A stretch of DNA of 64,000 nt from Candidatus Poribacteria bacterium (lineage in GTDB: Bacteria; Poribacteria; WGA-4E; PCPOR2b): assembly GCA_022822005.1 (NCBI GenBank), contig JAJECO010000053.1:62001-126000 (forward strand), written 5' to 3'. Positions 53,658-64,000 of this stretch are shown one piece after another. The notes under the pieces were generated by a model. The model did no database searches and was not told where the DNA came from. It was given only the letters and a program-made list of their open reading frames with translations. A program made the translations under genes and the position numbers. The number at the start of each line of letters is the position of its first letter. Position 1 is the first letter of the stretch.

Positions 53658-54557
53658 CTAGTATGTACGTTGTTCTTTAACGCTTTTCGCTACCAATTGA
53701 GTGAACTGTTCCTGCTGAACGTCAGTCAAATCGAGCTGAAGAATTGATTCGGCTCCCTCACCACCAATCTGCGTCGGAACATTGAGGTACACCTGCGCCA
53801 CACTCGATTGAATGAGGGAACTGACGCACATGATTCGTTTCTTGTCCAAGCCAATTGCCGTAACAATTTGTGAGATCCAAGTAGCCAACGCATATGGTGC
53901 ATCTGTGGTACCAGATTTTTTATGTGTGTCCTGTGTCGCTTCCGTCAATGCCTCAATCTGCCCAATATCTAATAACTCTGTCAGCGGTATGCCGTTTACA
54001 CGGCAGTATTGCGGGAGCGGGTAGGTTACCTCATCATTCCCGATGGCAAGAACTGTGACATCTCCCACAGAGACATTCAGTTGATGGGCAATTTGGACCT
54101 TCAGATATGCAGACCCTATCCCACCAGAAAGTCCAATGACCTGGTTCGGCTCCGCTGCAAGTGCACGATAGACGTAAAAAGCGATCAAACATGCTGAAGG
54201 CGTTGCGACGATGACTCGCGCCTTCGGGGCATGACGTTTGATGTGCTGAGCAGAACGTTGAGCTAACGAGACATTTGCTCGGCGCTGCGCTTGAGTAGGA
54301 CGTGAGGTGCGGGGAAGTAAAATCACAATCTGCGAATCTGCCAATGCCGACCAATCGTAAGTCACACGTAGTTCAGTGTCAGCGCCCCCAATGGCAGCTG
54401 CTTGTTTCAGGTCTTGCAGCGTATCCTGGAGTGGTACTGGCTTATCGTCCACCCAAACAACTTCAGAGAAGAGGTTTAAGTGACAGATCGTTGATGCAAC
54501 AGGAGCAATCCAACTTCCCCCTCCGAGGAGGCATATCTTCATCTCAGTAGCGACCAT
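53658..54557 (-). CDS. Degenerate malate/lactate dehydrogenase-like protein
   Basis: A 299-residue protein that aligns over its length with LDH-type malate dehydrogenases (NVSVGDVTVLAIG, NGIPLTELL, YLNVPTQIGGEGAESILQLDLT). The catalytic residues are gone: the GGHGDDMVPL His is Asn174 (AIGNDEVTYPL), and the LDxxR Asp and Arg are Gly148 and Tyr151. The nucleotide loop reads LGGGSWIAP, also like GH4-family enzymes. It is probably not a normal dehydrogenase; it may bind NAD(H) or use other chemistry. Same-strand set with XdhC. Confidence 0.7.
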   Translation of the reverse strand: MVATEMKICLLGGGSWIAPVASTICHLNLFSEVVWVDDKPVPLQDTLQDLKQAAAIGGADTELRVTYDWSALADSQIVILLPRTSRPTQAQRRANVSLAQRSAQHIKRHAPKARVIVATPSACLIAFYVYRALAAEPNQVIGLSGGIGSAYLKVQIAHQLNVSVGDVTVLAIGNDEVTYPLPQYCRVNGIPLTELLDIGQIEALTEATQDTHKKSGTTDAPYALATWISQIVTAIGLDKKRIMCVSSLIQSSVAQVYLNVPTQIGGEGAESILQLDLTDVQQEQFTQLVAKSVKEQRTY

Positions 54558-54593
54558 CCAACAGTTGGGACTTTAAACCTTTAGCAAGCAGGT

Positions 54594-57452
54594 TCACAAA
54601 ACTGTTTCAACGAGCATCTGGAAGTTCTCTTCCAGCAATTCGCGTTGTTTATCCATGTCAGATTCAGGAGTCAGCTTTGCTTCAAATAACCGCTCGTAAC
54701 GTTCAACGTACTCTAGGAGTGTTTCTACCTCCTTTTCGTAACAGATTATTGAGGATAACACCTTCTCTTTAATCAGGATTGGCAATTCCGTCTCTGTAAT
54801 CTGCGTCAGTTCCCAGCGCCACAGCTTTTCAGAAACGTAGCTCGCATATCGCTCCAACGTATCGCCCTCATACCCAGCGTCTTGGAGCGCTTTTAACTCC
54901 AGCAGTAAGTCTACGGCGATATTAAATACATTTATCGAAGCGTCCTTAGACTCGGTAGGATCAGGAAAAATTCGTCTCAACTTCGTCAATGTGCGTCCAG
55001 TGGTTGAAATAGGCAACTTGTTTTCAAACAGGAATGCACGCAGATTCGGATATTCATCGGGAGATTTCATGTTCTCCAGCCATGTATCCTCAATGGGCGG
55101 CAGCGATTGCAGGTCGAAGTTTAGCACCTGATGCTCCCGTATCTGATTGATCTTCTGAGAATGTGGAGTTATTGCGGTCTCCAGCAGCGTTACCGGTGCA
55201 TTGGTATACGAGGTCAGAAACTCTATCAGCTCCTCAATCTTCGGTTTTTCCTCTTCGATTGCTGCTATGACTTTTGCAGCGGCTTCGGGGGACTGTCCCT
55301 TTTTCCGTCCCTTTTTCCCCTTGCCCCGCCTTTTCGACGCTTTGGGATTCGCTGCACGGACCAACTGTTTATCAAGCGTCTGCTGGTATGTCAGCAATTC
55401 CTCGCGAAGTGTACGCAAGGTGGTATCACTATGCATTTGCAGCATATTGGGCGTACTAATTTCCTGTAGCCCTCGACCAATCCTCGCTTGTAAGGCGCGG
55501 TCAAGGTTCCGTTTCAGGGTATTTAGATCTTTCTCATTACGTATAACAATTTTTCCACCAAGTACAAGATCCATTAATCGCTTTGACTCCAGCGGGAGAC
55601 TGAGATTGATGTCGTAAATTGGCTGAAAGTCTTCGCAGAGATACTCTCGAACTATCCCTTCAGTGAGTATTGCCCACAATGTCCTATAATAGGATTCATG
55701 CTCGCTTCGTTCTTCCGGAGTATTCTGAATCCACCGCTTAATCATAGGGAAATTATCGTGGACGCGACTCAAGACCGACTCAAACATCCTGTCCGAAATA
55801 CCAAACCCTTCAAAAGTATTCCCTCTCCGGAGCGAGATGTTGCGCGGGCCCGACGCAGTGGAGTGCTTAGGCATCAACAGAATGTCAGCCAGTGGTTTGA
55901 GAATGGATTCAAATTGTTGATGATATCTGTGTGCAAAATTCGCAATCTCTATCAATTCTACCCATAAGTCCCGGAGCCTTTCGGTCTGTTTGGGATGGAT
56001 CGCTGGATTCAACCCAAGGAGGTGGAGCCGGTCGCGTACCGTTTTGTCCGTCCATTCCGGCAGGCGAATTTCATCCAGAAGTTCCTCTTCCTCAAGTACC
56101 ATCAATTCCACTGTCTGGAGCAGATCGGTTTCGATAAAATGCTTCTCAAATACAAGGTCGTAGAACAATCCAGTCGCTTGATCCAGCACTTGATTCGCCA
56201 ACTTGTAACCAGCCAAAATGAGGTGTCTGATAGTGGTCTGACGCGAATCCTGGAGTTGCCATGTTTCGATAATCGAATCGATACTGTGTCTAAGCGATTC
56301 TTTTCTATACGCTACATTATCCTCATCTAAGTGTTCACCGACATATTTCCCAAAAAATTCGCTAAACTCAAATAGCTGATTCCGCAGCTCGTCAATCGCT
56401 AAGTCATCCCAAACCTTTTCGTAAATCCGTTGCCCCGGTTGGAGTGTAAGTGCCTGAAGGCGACTATCAATACGACCTTGGAAATTCGTCATAATTTCGT
56501 GCGCCCGCTGATTTGCCTGCGACACGTACTCATCAACGATTGAGGAGGATTCAGTAACGGCTTCACGAATGGCTTCGTAGTCGCCATTGAGCGTAGTAAC
56601 AATGAATTCGACACCGTCCGGAGACAGCGGATTATAGACCGCTGCCGTTGGAAATACCCCTATCGGTCTTAAGCCCTGTGCGGGATGAGGTGATCTGCTT
56701 TGCCCCTCCTCCTCTGGCGTTGGCTTCCCTTGGAGATACTCGCTAAGCCTTAAACAGTAGTTAATGTCGAACAGATCGGGATAACGCTTGATGTGCGTAC
56801 GATGAACAACCAAGAGCTGATCGTAGTCACTCTTAGCAACTGAATCGAGCAGTTCATCCTCGTTTAGATGCACACCGTGAATATTTGTCTGTTCCGGAAT
56901 GATGACCTTCGTTGGGACGGACGAAGTTTCTTGCGATGATGCGAGGACATATCCACCGGTTTTGACGGTGGTCGGTATTGTGAACTCAACATTCAAAACC
57001 TCTTGGACCATCTCTGACAACGTGAGAGATTTGCCTAAATGCACGGTGATGATATCTTTGAGAACACCATCAGCGAAGTCCGTCACTTGACGTGTGTTGC
57101 GCTCTAACTCCTGTACACTCCTGCGGACACGGTCATGGTCATCCTTCGCTTCCGTGGCGATCTGTGCCTCGTCGATCCACGAGATCCAAGCACCGGGGCG
57201 AGGTCTCATTTTGAGTGTGAGCTGCCCGTCCTCTGAGTCAAAGCCGGGGAGAATTTGCCCTTCGGACGATTTCTTTGGCGTCCAAATGAGCAAGTATTTG
57301 TCATTCTTCGCGCCAAGCCCCATCCCAAAAGTGTCACCCCAACTGATCCGCCCTTCAACGCTCGATTTTATTTTATCTGTTAAAGCGAAAAGTGAATCTG
57401 AGCTAAAGTTTAGGGATAGGTCTTGAATTTGATTCGGTTGGTCTTTGTCCAA
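54594..57452 (-). CDS. Large unknown helical protein
   Basis: A 952-residue protein that I do not recognise. The first 110 residues are mixed strands with several Trp (ISWGDTFGMGLG, PRPGAWISWIDEAQ). The rest is mostly long helices with acidic and basic residues and coiled-coil character. A basic patch (KASKRRGKGKKGRKKGQ) lies near residue 710 and could bind nucleic acid. There is no signal peptide or membrane segment and no known enzymatic motif. The MDH-like gene follows 36 bases downstream, so it may lead a four-gene operon. Confidence 0.6.
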   Translation of the reverse strand: MDKDQPNQIQDLSLNFSSDSLFALTDKIKSSVEGRISWGDTFGMGLGAKNDKYLLIWTPKKSSEGQILPGFDSEDGQLTLKMRPRPGAWISWIDEAQIATEAKDDHDRVRRSVQELERNTRQVTDFADGVLKDIITVHLGKSLTLSEMVQEVLNVEFTIPTTVKTGGYVLASSQETSSVPTKVIIPEQTNIHGVHLNEDELLDSVAKSDYDQLLVVHRTHIKRYPDLFDINYCLRLSEYLQGKPTPEEEGQSRSPHPAQGLRPIGVFPTAAVYNPLSPDGVEFIVTTLNGDYEAIREAVTESSSIVDEYVSQANQRAHEIMTNFQGRIDSRLQALTLQPGQRIYEKVWDDLAIDELRNQLFEFSEFFGKYVGEHLDEDNVAYRKESLRHSIDSIIETWQLQDSRQTTIRHLILAGYKLANQVLDQATGLFYDLVFEKHFIETDLLQTVELMVLEEEELLDEIRLPEWTDKTVRDRLHLLGLNPAIHPKQTERLRDLWVELIEIANFAHRYHQQFESILKPLADILLMPKHSTASGPRNISLRRGNTFEGFGISDRMFESVLSRVHDNFPMIKRWIQNTPEERSEHESYYRTLWAILTEGIVREYLCEDFQPIYDINLSLPLESKRLMDLVLGGKIVIRNEKDLNTLKRNLDRALQARIGRGLQEISTPNMLQMHSDTTLRTLREELLTYQQTLDKQLVRAANPKASKRRGKGKKGRKKGQSPEAAAKVIAAIEEEKPKIEELIEFLTSYTNAPVTLLETAITPHSQKINQIREHQVLNFDLQSLPPIEDTWLENMKSPDEYPNLRAFLFENKLPISTTGRTLTKLRRIFPDPTESKDASINVFNIAVDLLLELKALQDAGYEGDTLERYASYVSEKLWRWELTQITETELPILIKEKVLSSIICYEKEVETLLEYVERYERLFEAKLTPESDMDKQRELLEENFQMLVETVL

Positions 57453-57474
57453 AGTCGTTTCCTAACATATTATA

Positions 57475-57533
57475 ATAAAAAAATGGGCAATTCTTTCCCG
57501 TACTACACCTCAGAGGTATGGAAAGCCTTGCCC
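57475..57533 (-). terminator. Probable Rho-independent terminator of nuoI
   Basis: On the minus strand GGGCAA..CTTTCC pairs with GGAAAG..TTGCCC around an inner ACCTC/GAGGT stem, then ATTTTTTTATTATAATA follows. It lies between nuoI and the 952-residue gene. Confidence 0.55.
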
Positions 57534-57670
57534 TAAAAGTTTCTGTCGAGATGTGCCTATTTTTTGTTTAAGTATCTGACTAAAAACCGCTGCACATTCT
57601 GTCGGGTGAGGTCTACCCTTCACACGCTTGATAGGCAGCCATCACCCCAAGTAAACTCATGTTCGGGTAC

Positions 57671-58216
57671 TTACGAATTCGGATGAAGTCCTTGTTCGGG
57701 AATGTCATTATTATCTATCAACATATCTCGATCAAAGATGAAATCTTTCCGCGAACCGCCGAGAACTTCACCTTCTGTCTGTCTTTCTCTAAAGTATTGC
57801 GGGAGCGTAATTCCAGTCATCTGGATTGCATCCTCTGGACACGCTTCGACACAGTATCCACAGAAGATGCAGCGTAGCATATTGATCTCAAAAACTTCCG
57901 GGTATTTTTCGCGTTGATAACCTTCTTTCGTTTTCCAGCCTTCGGGCGCAGGACCGCCTTGAATAGTAATACAATCCGCCGGACAAGCTGTTGCACACAT
58001 AAAACACGCCACGCACTTGACATTTCCCTCCGGGTCTAACGGCAGCTTATGCACACCACGATAGCGATCGTTACGCTCTTCAACACTACGGGGGTCTTCG
58101 GGGTACTGATAAGTAAACTTCTTTTTGGGGATATGTTTCAGTGTCGTAAGCATACCCTTGATAAGTCCAGGGAGGTAAAGCCTGTCCCAAAACGACATCT
58201 CTTCATTTACTCTCAT
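57671..58216 (-). CDS. nuoI: NADH-quinone oxidoreductase subunit I
   Basis: A protein with two 4Fe-4S clusters: CVACFMCATACPADC and CIFCGYCVEACPEDAI, spaced as in NuoI of respiratory complex I, which passes electrons to the quinone site. The N-terminal GLIKGMLTTLKHIPKKKFTYQYPE and NDRYRGVHKLP match the family. The frame is open to a TTG at 58318, but the ATG at 58216 (or 58198) is nearer to family length. No other nuo gene lies nearby, so the operon is broken or scattered here. Confidence 0.88.
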   Translation of the reverse strand: MRVNEEMSFWDRLYLPGLIKGMLTTLKHIPKKKFTYQYPEDPRSVEERNDRYRGVHKLPLDPEGNVKCVACFMCATACPADCITIQGGPAPEGWKTKEGYQREKYPEVFEINMLRCIFCGYCVEACPEDAIQMTGITLPQYFRERQTEGEVLGGSRKDFIFDRDMLIDNNDIPEQGLHPNS

Positions 58217-58430
58217 AAAAACGGTGTCGCGGCTTTGACGATTAAGCGAAAAATCTTTGCTGGAAAGCCGTTCTCCTTTCGGTAATAGAATACAAATCGA
58301 ATAGTAGCACAATTTCAATATTAATGCAACAACTATTTTCTATACATTCCCCATCACGGGTGGGAAACCTTCAGTATTATAGCGACTGTCGCACAGCAAT
58401 ACTCCCAACTCGAGGTGAAATGGATAGCAG

Positions 58431-59312
58431 TTACTCTGATAAATACTCCTTTTTCAATCCTTCAGGAAACCCATAGGGCGTGCCGGTTCGGGGTACAGGT
58501 AGTGGGAAACTCTGTCCCCCTAAGTTTTGGAACATCTCATGTTTACCACATAACCATAGAAACATCTCCGCCACCTTCACCGCGCTTCGGAATTGTTCAA
58601 CAAGGCCAGAGGCTGGACTGTCATAATCAGCGGTGGCAAAATCGAAGTTAGGATCAACTATCCAATCCCTCGTAGGTGGACGGGTTCGCCAATAGAAATA
58701 CTTTAACAAGTTACGGGTCGCAGTTACAGTTGACGAGGGACGACGATGCCAGATATGGTAGACTGTGATAAACACAGAACCTGCTGGCGCATCAGTCGAT
58801 ATTGTATTCTTGATATTTCCTAAATGCCCCATGAGTCTCGACTTCTGCCGAACAAGATGGGTGCCGGGCACAAGTTGCGTCGGGCCCATCTCTATGGGTG
58901 TATCCTGTGGGTAGTAGAACACCTGAAGGAAGTTTAATTCGTGTGTATACTTGTAGTTCCCATCAACATGCCAGCCCCCAACTGATGCGATAGGGCATTG
59001 AACCCGATGGTTCACCATCTGGACAGGCAGATGGAAATCCCTACCCAACAATGACCGCACAGCACCTGCAACTTCAGCATTTCTCATCACCCCTTCAACA
59101 AACCATTCCTCATATAAGATGCCATTCATGTAGGGTACGGTAGGATGTGCGTCACAATACTCCGCAACACGCTGGTTAATCTCATCAGGCACAACTCCCT
59201 CAAGCCTGAGATACCCATCCTTTAGAAACTCAAGTATCTCTGTGTCTGATAGGGTTGGCTCACAGTCATGTGTGGTAGGGTGAATCAATGTCTTGTCTGA
59301 AAAGTTATTCAT
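58431..59312 (-). CDS. PhyH family dioxygenase, canonical
   Basis: A 293-residue PhyH protein with iron ligands H115-V-D117 and His189 and Arg200 as 2-oxoglutarate anchor. Its YYPQDTPIEMGPTQLVPGTH core and the IWHRRPSSTVTATRNLLKY end place it with the protein at 40551. Substrate unknown. The ATG at 59312 follows the guaB stop by about 70 bases; no strong ribosome site is seen. It may be read from the guaB transcript. Confidence 0.86.
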   Translation of the reverse strand: MNNFSDKTLIHPTTHDCEPTLSDTEILEFLKDGYLRLEGVVPDEINQRVAEYCDAHPTVPYMNGILYEEWFVEGVMRNAEVAGAVRSLLGRDFHLPVQMVNHRVQCPIASVGGWHVDGNYKYTHELNFLQVFYYPQDTPIEMGPTQLVPGTHLVRQKSRLMGHLGNIKNTISTDAPAGSVFITVYHIWHRRPSSTVTATRNLLKYFYWRTRPPTRDWIVDPNFDFATADYDSPASGLVEQFRSAVKVAEMFLWLCGKHEMFQNLGGQSFPLPVPRTGTPYGFPEGLKKEYLSE

Positions 59313-59381
59313 AACTTAAGTTAAACAGGTGACTCAAATAAAACTCAAAACGGTGGGCGTCACGATTGGACGACCCCCATC

Positions 59382-60959
<1,578 letters not shown>

Positions 60960-60971
60960 TTATTAGACAAG

Positions 60972-61000
60972 ATGTTATCATATCACATGCATATTGTCAA
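60972..61000 (-). promoter_or_regulatory. Probable guaB promoter
   Basis: On the minus strand TTGACA, 17 bases, TAACAT. The -35 hexamer is perfect and the -10 is 4 of 6. It would give a leader of about 90 bases before the guaB ATG. Confidence 0.6.
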
Positions 61001-61043
61001 AAAAAATCCCTGTACCTAACACCTACAAATTGTTGGTTCATAT

Positions 61044-62996
61044 TCAACTTCCATCTCGCTCTCGTGCCATCTCATTTCCTTCAAACAGATCGTGAGCAAC
61101 CGTACCTTGACTTTGCGCCGGTGGGGCGACTCCAAAAATATGACAAAAAGTGGGAACAACATCAGCAGCGTGGATATAGCCGTGTGAATCATAATCGCGT
61201 TCATACCCCTTTTTGATTCCCGGTCCAGCCAATAGGAGTGTTCCAAAGCTGGAGGAGATATCCTCGTTTCGGGTAGGGAGAAAACCGCCGTGGTGTGCGC
61301 CATATACCTCGGGCGCCCCAGCTGCACCGCCACCAACGATTCCCTTCCACTGACCGTAGTAACCGCTGACGTAGCCGTGGTCCCAAGCAAAGATGACATC
61401 ACCGCACTGATCACCCCACTGACCGAGGATGTAAGCATCACGCTTCGGCAGCGCAATCGCAATGGGCGTTCGCCCAACCTCTGCATCAACCCACGTACGC
61501 AATGCCAACAGAAGTTCCCCCTCGATTTCGTCGAATATGGGTCCAGGTTCAGCGTTGATGTAGATGTCGAAACCTTTGTCATCCTTGAGATAGGCGCGGG
61601 TATGCTCCCAATCTATGTCCTTCTCCAGCACTTCATCCTGCTCAACGCCTTCCGCACCTTCCTTAAGGGCAGTGAACCCCTCATCGACGAGGAATTTCCG
61701 GATGTTAGCGATACGAATGTCGGGGTAGGCTCCATGGTCGCCGAGGACTCCAACACAGGTTTCATCGTCGGCAGCCTCCCAGATACGTCCCAAGACCCGG
61801 TCGCCGACCTGATACGCCCGACGGAAGTAGTCCATCGCTTCGTCCACGTTATTTGGGTCGTAGCCCGGACAGACGGGATCCACATCGTTGAGATGGATAT
61901 GGTTCAGATAGTCGAAAAGATGCCAGTGACAGATAAAAAAGGAGCACCCGTGCTCATGTAGCATGTAGTTGGCAACATCAGCAAACCAGATACCCTGATA
62001 TTCGCATTCTTCGAGCGCAGTATCAAAATCCGCCATGCCCGACGTATAAGGCGTCATAGAGGCGTGCTCCTGATAGGGACCAAAGCGTTCAATCAGCTCC
62101 GCAGCGAGGTCAGCCGGATAGGTGAATCCGTCGGCGTAGGTGACCTGTGAACGGTAGAGTTTCAAATTGCTCCCGTCAGGCGTGAGTTCCATCAGCTTAA
62201 ACCGAATCGACGCATCCTGCCTTCGACCATCGATCTGGAAGGGTTCAATCGCCCAATCGCTCCATTGCCCGACTGCTGTTTCGGCGACTCGTGCGCTCCC
62301 GTCCTTCTCCTGACAGATCTGTATGCGATCATACCCTTGCCCACGGCTGTCGATCGCAAGGAGATGAAAGGTGTTGACCTCGTCGCCGAGACGCGCATGG
62401 ACTTCGATCACGGATTCAAGAGGCGGCGATTGACTCGACGGAAGATTCTCCCATCCCGCAGCGGGACGTAGCGGGGGAATCGGTTGAACGCTGCGCTGGG
62501 TCCGACGGACAGCCGTTCCATCATGGTCCATCTCAACAGTAGCAACCTGATCGCTCGTGGTATAGGCTTGGCAAGACGCCACCTCATAGTCGGTGCTCGC
62601 ATGACCGGGGTGACCAAAGCCATCGACCACAAAACCGGATTTTATACCCGATGGATGGGCTGCTGGATAGTGGACCGCAACGCTTGTTTTCCCATCACGC
62701 TCCAGCGCATTCCAGATCCGATCGGCATTCGGGGCGCGCCCGTCGAAGCTGTTAATTCGTTCACCGGGGGCAATCTCCACACGCCACCGGGTGACGCCAT
62801 GTGTGCCGGTGTGAGCGCCGGTAGACAGGGTCGCCCAATTCGTCGGTGTCCAGACGGGGAAAGAGGGAAACGTCTGGTTCACCGTGCCGTCTGTGAGCAT
62901 CCTCTCAAAGTTCGGCAAACACCCTTCAGCAACAAATTTTTTCATCATCGGGACGATAAAACCATCCATCCCGTAGGCATAGATTTTTTTTGACAT
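61044..62996 (-). CDS. Type I phosphodiesterase/alkaline phosphatase-family protein
   Basis: A 650-residue protein of the alkaline phosphatase superfamily (AP/nucleotide pyrophosphatase type). The start KIYAYGMDGF holds the first metal Asp; the nucleophile is expected at Thr in TPTNWATLSTGAHTGTHGV. Later metal motifs appear as VCHWHLFDYLNHIH-like text (FFICHWHLFDYLNHIH), GVLGDHGAYPD and AHHGGFLP. It should hydrolyse a phosphate or sulfate ester or diester; the substrate is unknown. There is no signal peptide. An unusual 150-residue insertion (about 185-290) rich in strands separates the two halves. Confidence 0.8.
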   Translation of the reverse strand: MSKKIYAYGMDGFIVPMMKKFVAEGCLPNFERMLTDGTVNQTFPSFPVWTPTNWATLSTGAHTGTHGVTRWRVEIAPGERINSFDGRAPNADRIWNALERDGKTSVAVHYPAAHPSGIKSGFVVDGFGHPGHASTDYEVASCQAYTTSDQVATVEMDHDGTAVRRTQRSVQPIPPLRPAAGWENLPSSQSPPLESVIEVHARLGDEVNTFHLLAIDSRGQGYDRIQICQEKDGSARVAETAVGQWSDWAIEPFQIDGRRQDASIRFKLMELTPDGSNLKLYRSQVTYADGFTYPADLAAELIERFGPYQEHASMTPYTSGMADFDTALEECEYQGIWFADVANYMLHEHGCSFFICHWHLFDYLNHIHLNDVDPVCPGYDPNNVDEAMDYFRRAYQVGDRVLGRIWEAADDETCVGVLGDHGAYPDIRIANIRKFLVDEGFTALKEGAEGVEQDEVLEKDIDWEHTRAYLKDDKGFDIYINAEPGPIFDEIEGELLLALRTWVDAEVGRTPIAIALPKRDAYILGQWGDQCGDVIFAWDHGYVSGYYGQWKGIVGGGAAGAPEVYGAHHGGFLPTRNEDISSSFGTLLLAGPGIKKGYERDYDSHGYIHAADVVPTFCHIFGVAPPAQSQGTVAHDLFEGNEMARERDGS

Positions 62997-63124
62997 AGTG
63001 ATTTCCTTTTTAGATCCCTTGAATAATCCTAAGACTTCGCCTTGGGTTAACAGAAAAAGTGGTTTGAGAGGTTAAACCCATATAACAAGAATTTATTTGA
63101 CAATAGACGCATTTTCTACCTTCG

Positions 63125-63505
63125 CTATGCGGGAACGCCGACCGAAGCGTGAATCTGAACAAACTTCCATGTCTCGCCCTCTTTTTCGAGTACACCCGTC
63201 AAACGTACTGCCAATTCTTCGGGGTTACCGAGCCACTTGAGCCGCCATATCTGTCGTGTGTAGAACCACGCCACATCGCCCCGTTCCTGAGTGTCAAGAT
63301 GTTCGTACTCAATTGTAATATCTGCTGCGTTTGCGACGATATTCTGGTAGTAATCTCTTGCATTTTCGCCACCTTCAATATGCTCCTCCGGCTCCGTGCC
63401 AATCTTTACATAATGATCCGCCAAGGACATCATATCGGCAAGTCGATCTGTGTCTCCTGCGATGAGTGCATCAAAGTAGGTTTTAACTGTTTGGCAGGCA
63501 TCCAT
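63125..63505 (-). CDS. SnoaL/NTF2-like protein
   Basis: About 126 residues from the ATG at 63505. The helix CQTVKTYFDALIAGDTDRLADMM and the strands VAWFYTRQIWRLKW and WKFVQIHASVG fit the NTF2-like cone fold of the SnoaL_3/DUF4440 group. Family members are small hydrolases, isomerases or binding proteins; none can be named here. The partial gene upstream ends 23 bases before this ATG, so they may be cotranscribed. Confidence 0.75.
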   Translation of the reverse strand: MDACQTVKTYFDALIAGDTDRLADMMSLADHYVKIGTEPEEHIEGGENARDYYQNIVANAADITIEYEHLDTQERGDVAWFYTRQIWRLKWLGNPEELAVRLTGVLEKEGETWKFVQIHASVGVPA

Positions 63506-63528
63506 CACTGTTTTTCTCAAACGTTTGA

Positions 63529-64000
63529 TTAGATCGTTAAGACAATCTCGATTTCGTTTTTTCCTACCTGTAGATTGACCCGAGCAAACAATAACTGATC
63601 ACCTAACCACGTTATCTCCTGTGCATTTGAGGAGGCCAACGTGAGTCCAGCGTGATTTCCCCAGACAGCCAATCCGTACGGCATCGCTTTTGTGGATTCC
63701 AAGGTGAACTGCATTCGCAACCGGCTGCGCGAACGAGAAGGACGAAACTGTTCAATTTGTGGGATGTTCACTTCTGCACCGTTGCGTGAACTAACTGGCG
63801 GCGAGATGTAGTTTGTTACCTGAATCGGTTCTATCTTGCCTTCTTCAAAAACCAACTGACATTCGGTATCGTAATAGGAGAAGATTGATTTGTCCGAATT
63901 GGTTGACGCTCCCGCCTCACCTTCTAACTTGGGATTATTGAGCAGAAAAGTTGGCTGTGTCTGCTCACCGGCTTCTTGGCAGGCACCAACAAGGGCGGGC
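63529..64000 (-). CDS. Unknown protein, C-terminal part
   Basis: The frame is open from the right edge to the stop at 63529, with 157 residues in view; any start inside it (TTG at 63855) is internal. It is strand-rich (LRMQFTLESTKAMPYGLAVW, LLFARVNLQVGKNEIEIVL) and could be a carbohydrate-binding or Ig-like end domain. I know no family for it. The gene upstream is outside the window. Confidence 0.5.
   Translation of the reverse strand, partial: PALVGACQEAGEQTQPTFLLNNPKLEGEAGASTNSDKSIFSYYDTECQLVFEEGKIEPIQVTNYISPPVSSRNGAEVNIPQIEQFRPSRSRSRLRMQFTLESTKAMPYGLAVWGNHAGLTLASSNAQEITWLGDQLLFARVNLQVGKNEIEIVLTI

Noticed and set aside
58217-58318. N-terminal extension of nuoI
   Set aside because: It begins with TTG, lacks a ribosome site and goes beyond the usual NuoI length.

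Overview
The window looks like chromosomal DNA of an uncultivated, environmental bacterium. Candidatus Poribacteria or a relative near the Planctomycetes is my best guess. The reasons are ten phytanoyl-CoA dioxygenase (PhyH) family genes in 64 kb, DUF1501 and DUF1800 genes side by side, DUF6785-type membrane proteins, NHL-repeat and PIG-L proteins, and a complete Pup-proteasome operon outside an otherwise actinobacterial context. There is no rRNA or tRNA gene that I can see, and no CRISPR array. The taxonomic guess is inference, not a database result.

Layout. 1-23 kb: the end of a PIG-L deacetylase, PhyH dioxygenases, a double metallo-beta-lactamase-fold protein, DUF523, two convergent paralogous DUF6785-type membrane proteins, a secreted HEAT-like protein, an NHL propeller with DUF1501 and DUF1800, a Gfo/Idh/MocA oxidoreductase, a PhyH-Nudix-like fusion, a NodB-like deacetylase, an internally duplicated unknown protein and two lipoproteins behind a strong promoter. 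22-32 kb: a HEPN-like gene, a large single-chain restriction-modification enzyme, ppdK, two CX4CH cytochrome-like lipoproteins and sodC. 32.6-39.2 kb: arc(mpa)-dop-pup-prcB-prcA-pafA behind a consensus TTGACA/TATAAT promoter. 39.5-48.1 kb: a sugar isomerase-like gene, six PhyH genes (three of them tandem near-copies with an HxG metal motif), a VapBC-like locus and a nucleotidyltransferase. 48.1-52 kb: repeat-rich DNA, an IS remnant, recQ and a REP-associated tyrosine transposase (RAYT). 52-64 kb: XdhC, a degenerate malate-dehydrogenase-like protein, a 952-residue unknown, nuoI, another PhyH, guaB, a phosphodiesterase/alkaline phosphatase-family protein, an NTF2-like protein and a partial gene.

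The most striking feature between genes is small non-autonomous mobile DNA. Family 1 has about 12-bp ends (AGGANTTACGCA) and, in several copies, 7-8-bp flanking direct repeats. Family 2 has ends like TATAGTARAT, is 160-175 bp long and carries GC-rich REP palindromes. One family-1 copy sits inside a family-2 copy with an 8-bp target duplication. Other palindromes lie inside reading frames: two in the RAYT gene itself and one in the restriction-modification gene. Several genes end within or at these repeats.

The Pup-proteasome genes form one working unit: Pup tagging by PafA, removal by Dop, unfolding by ARC/Mpa, degradation by PrcAB. The PhyH genes do not form one obvious pathway. Their number and the HxG variants suggest an expanded, diversified oxygenase repertoire.
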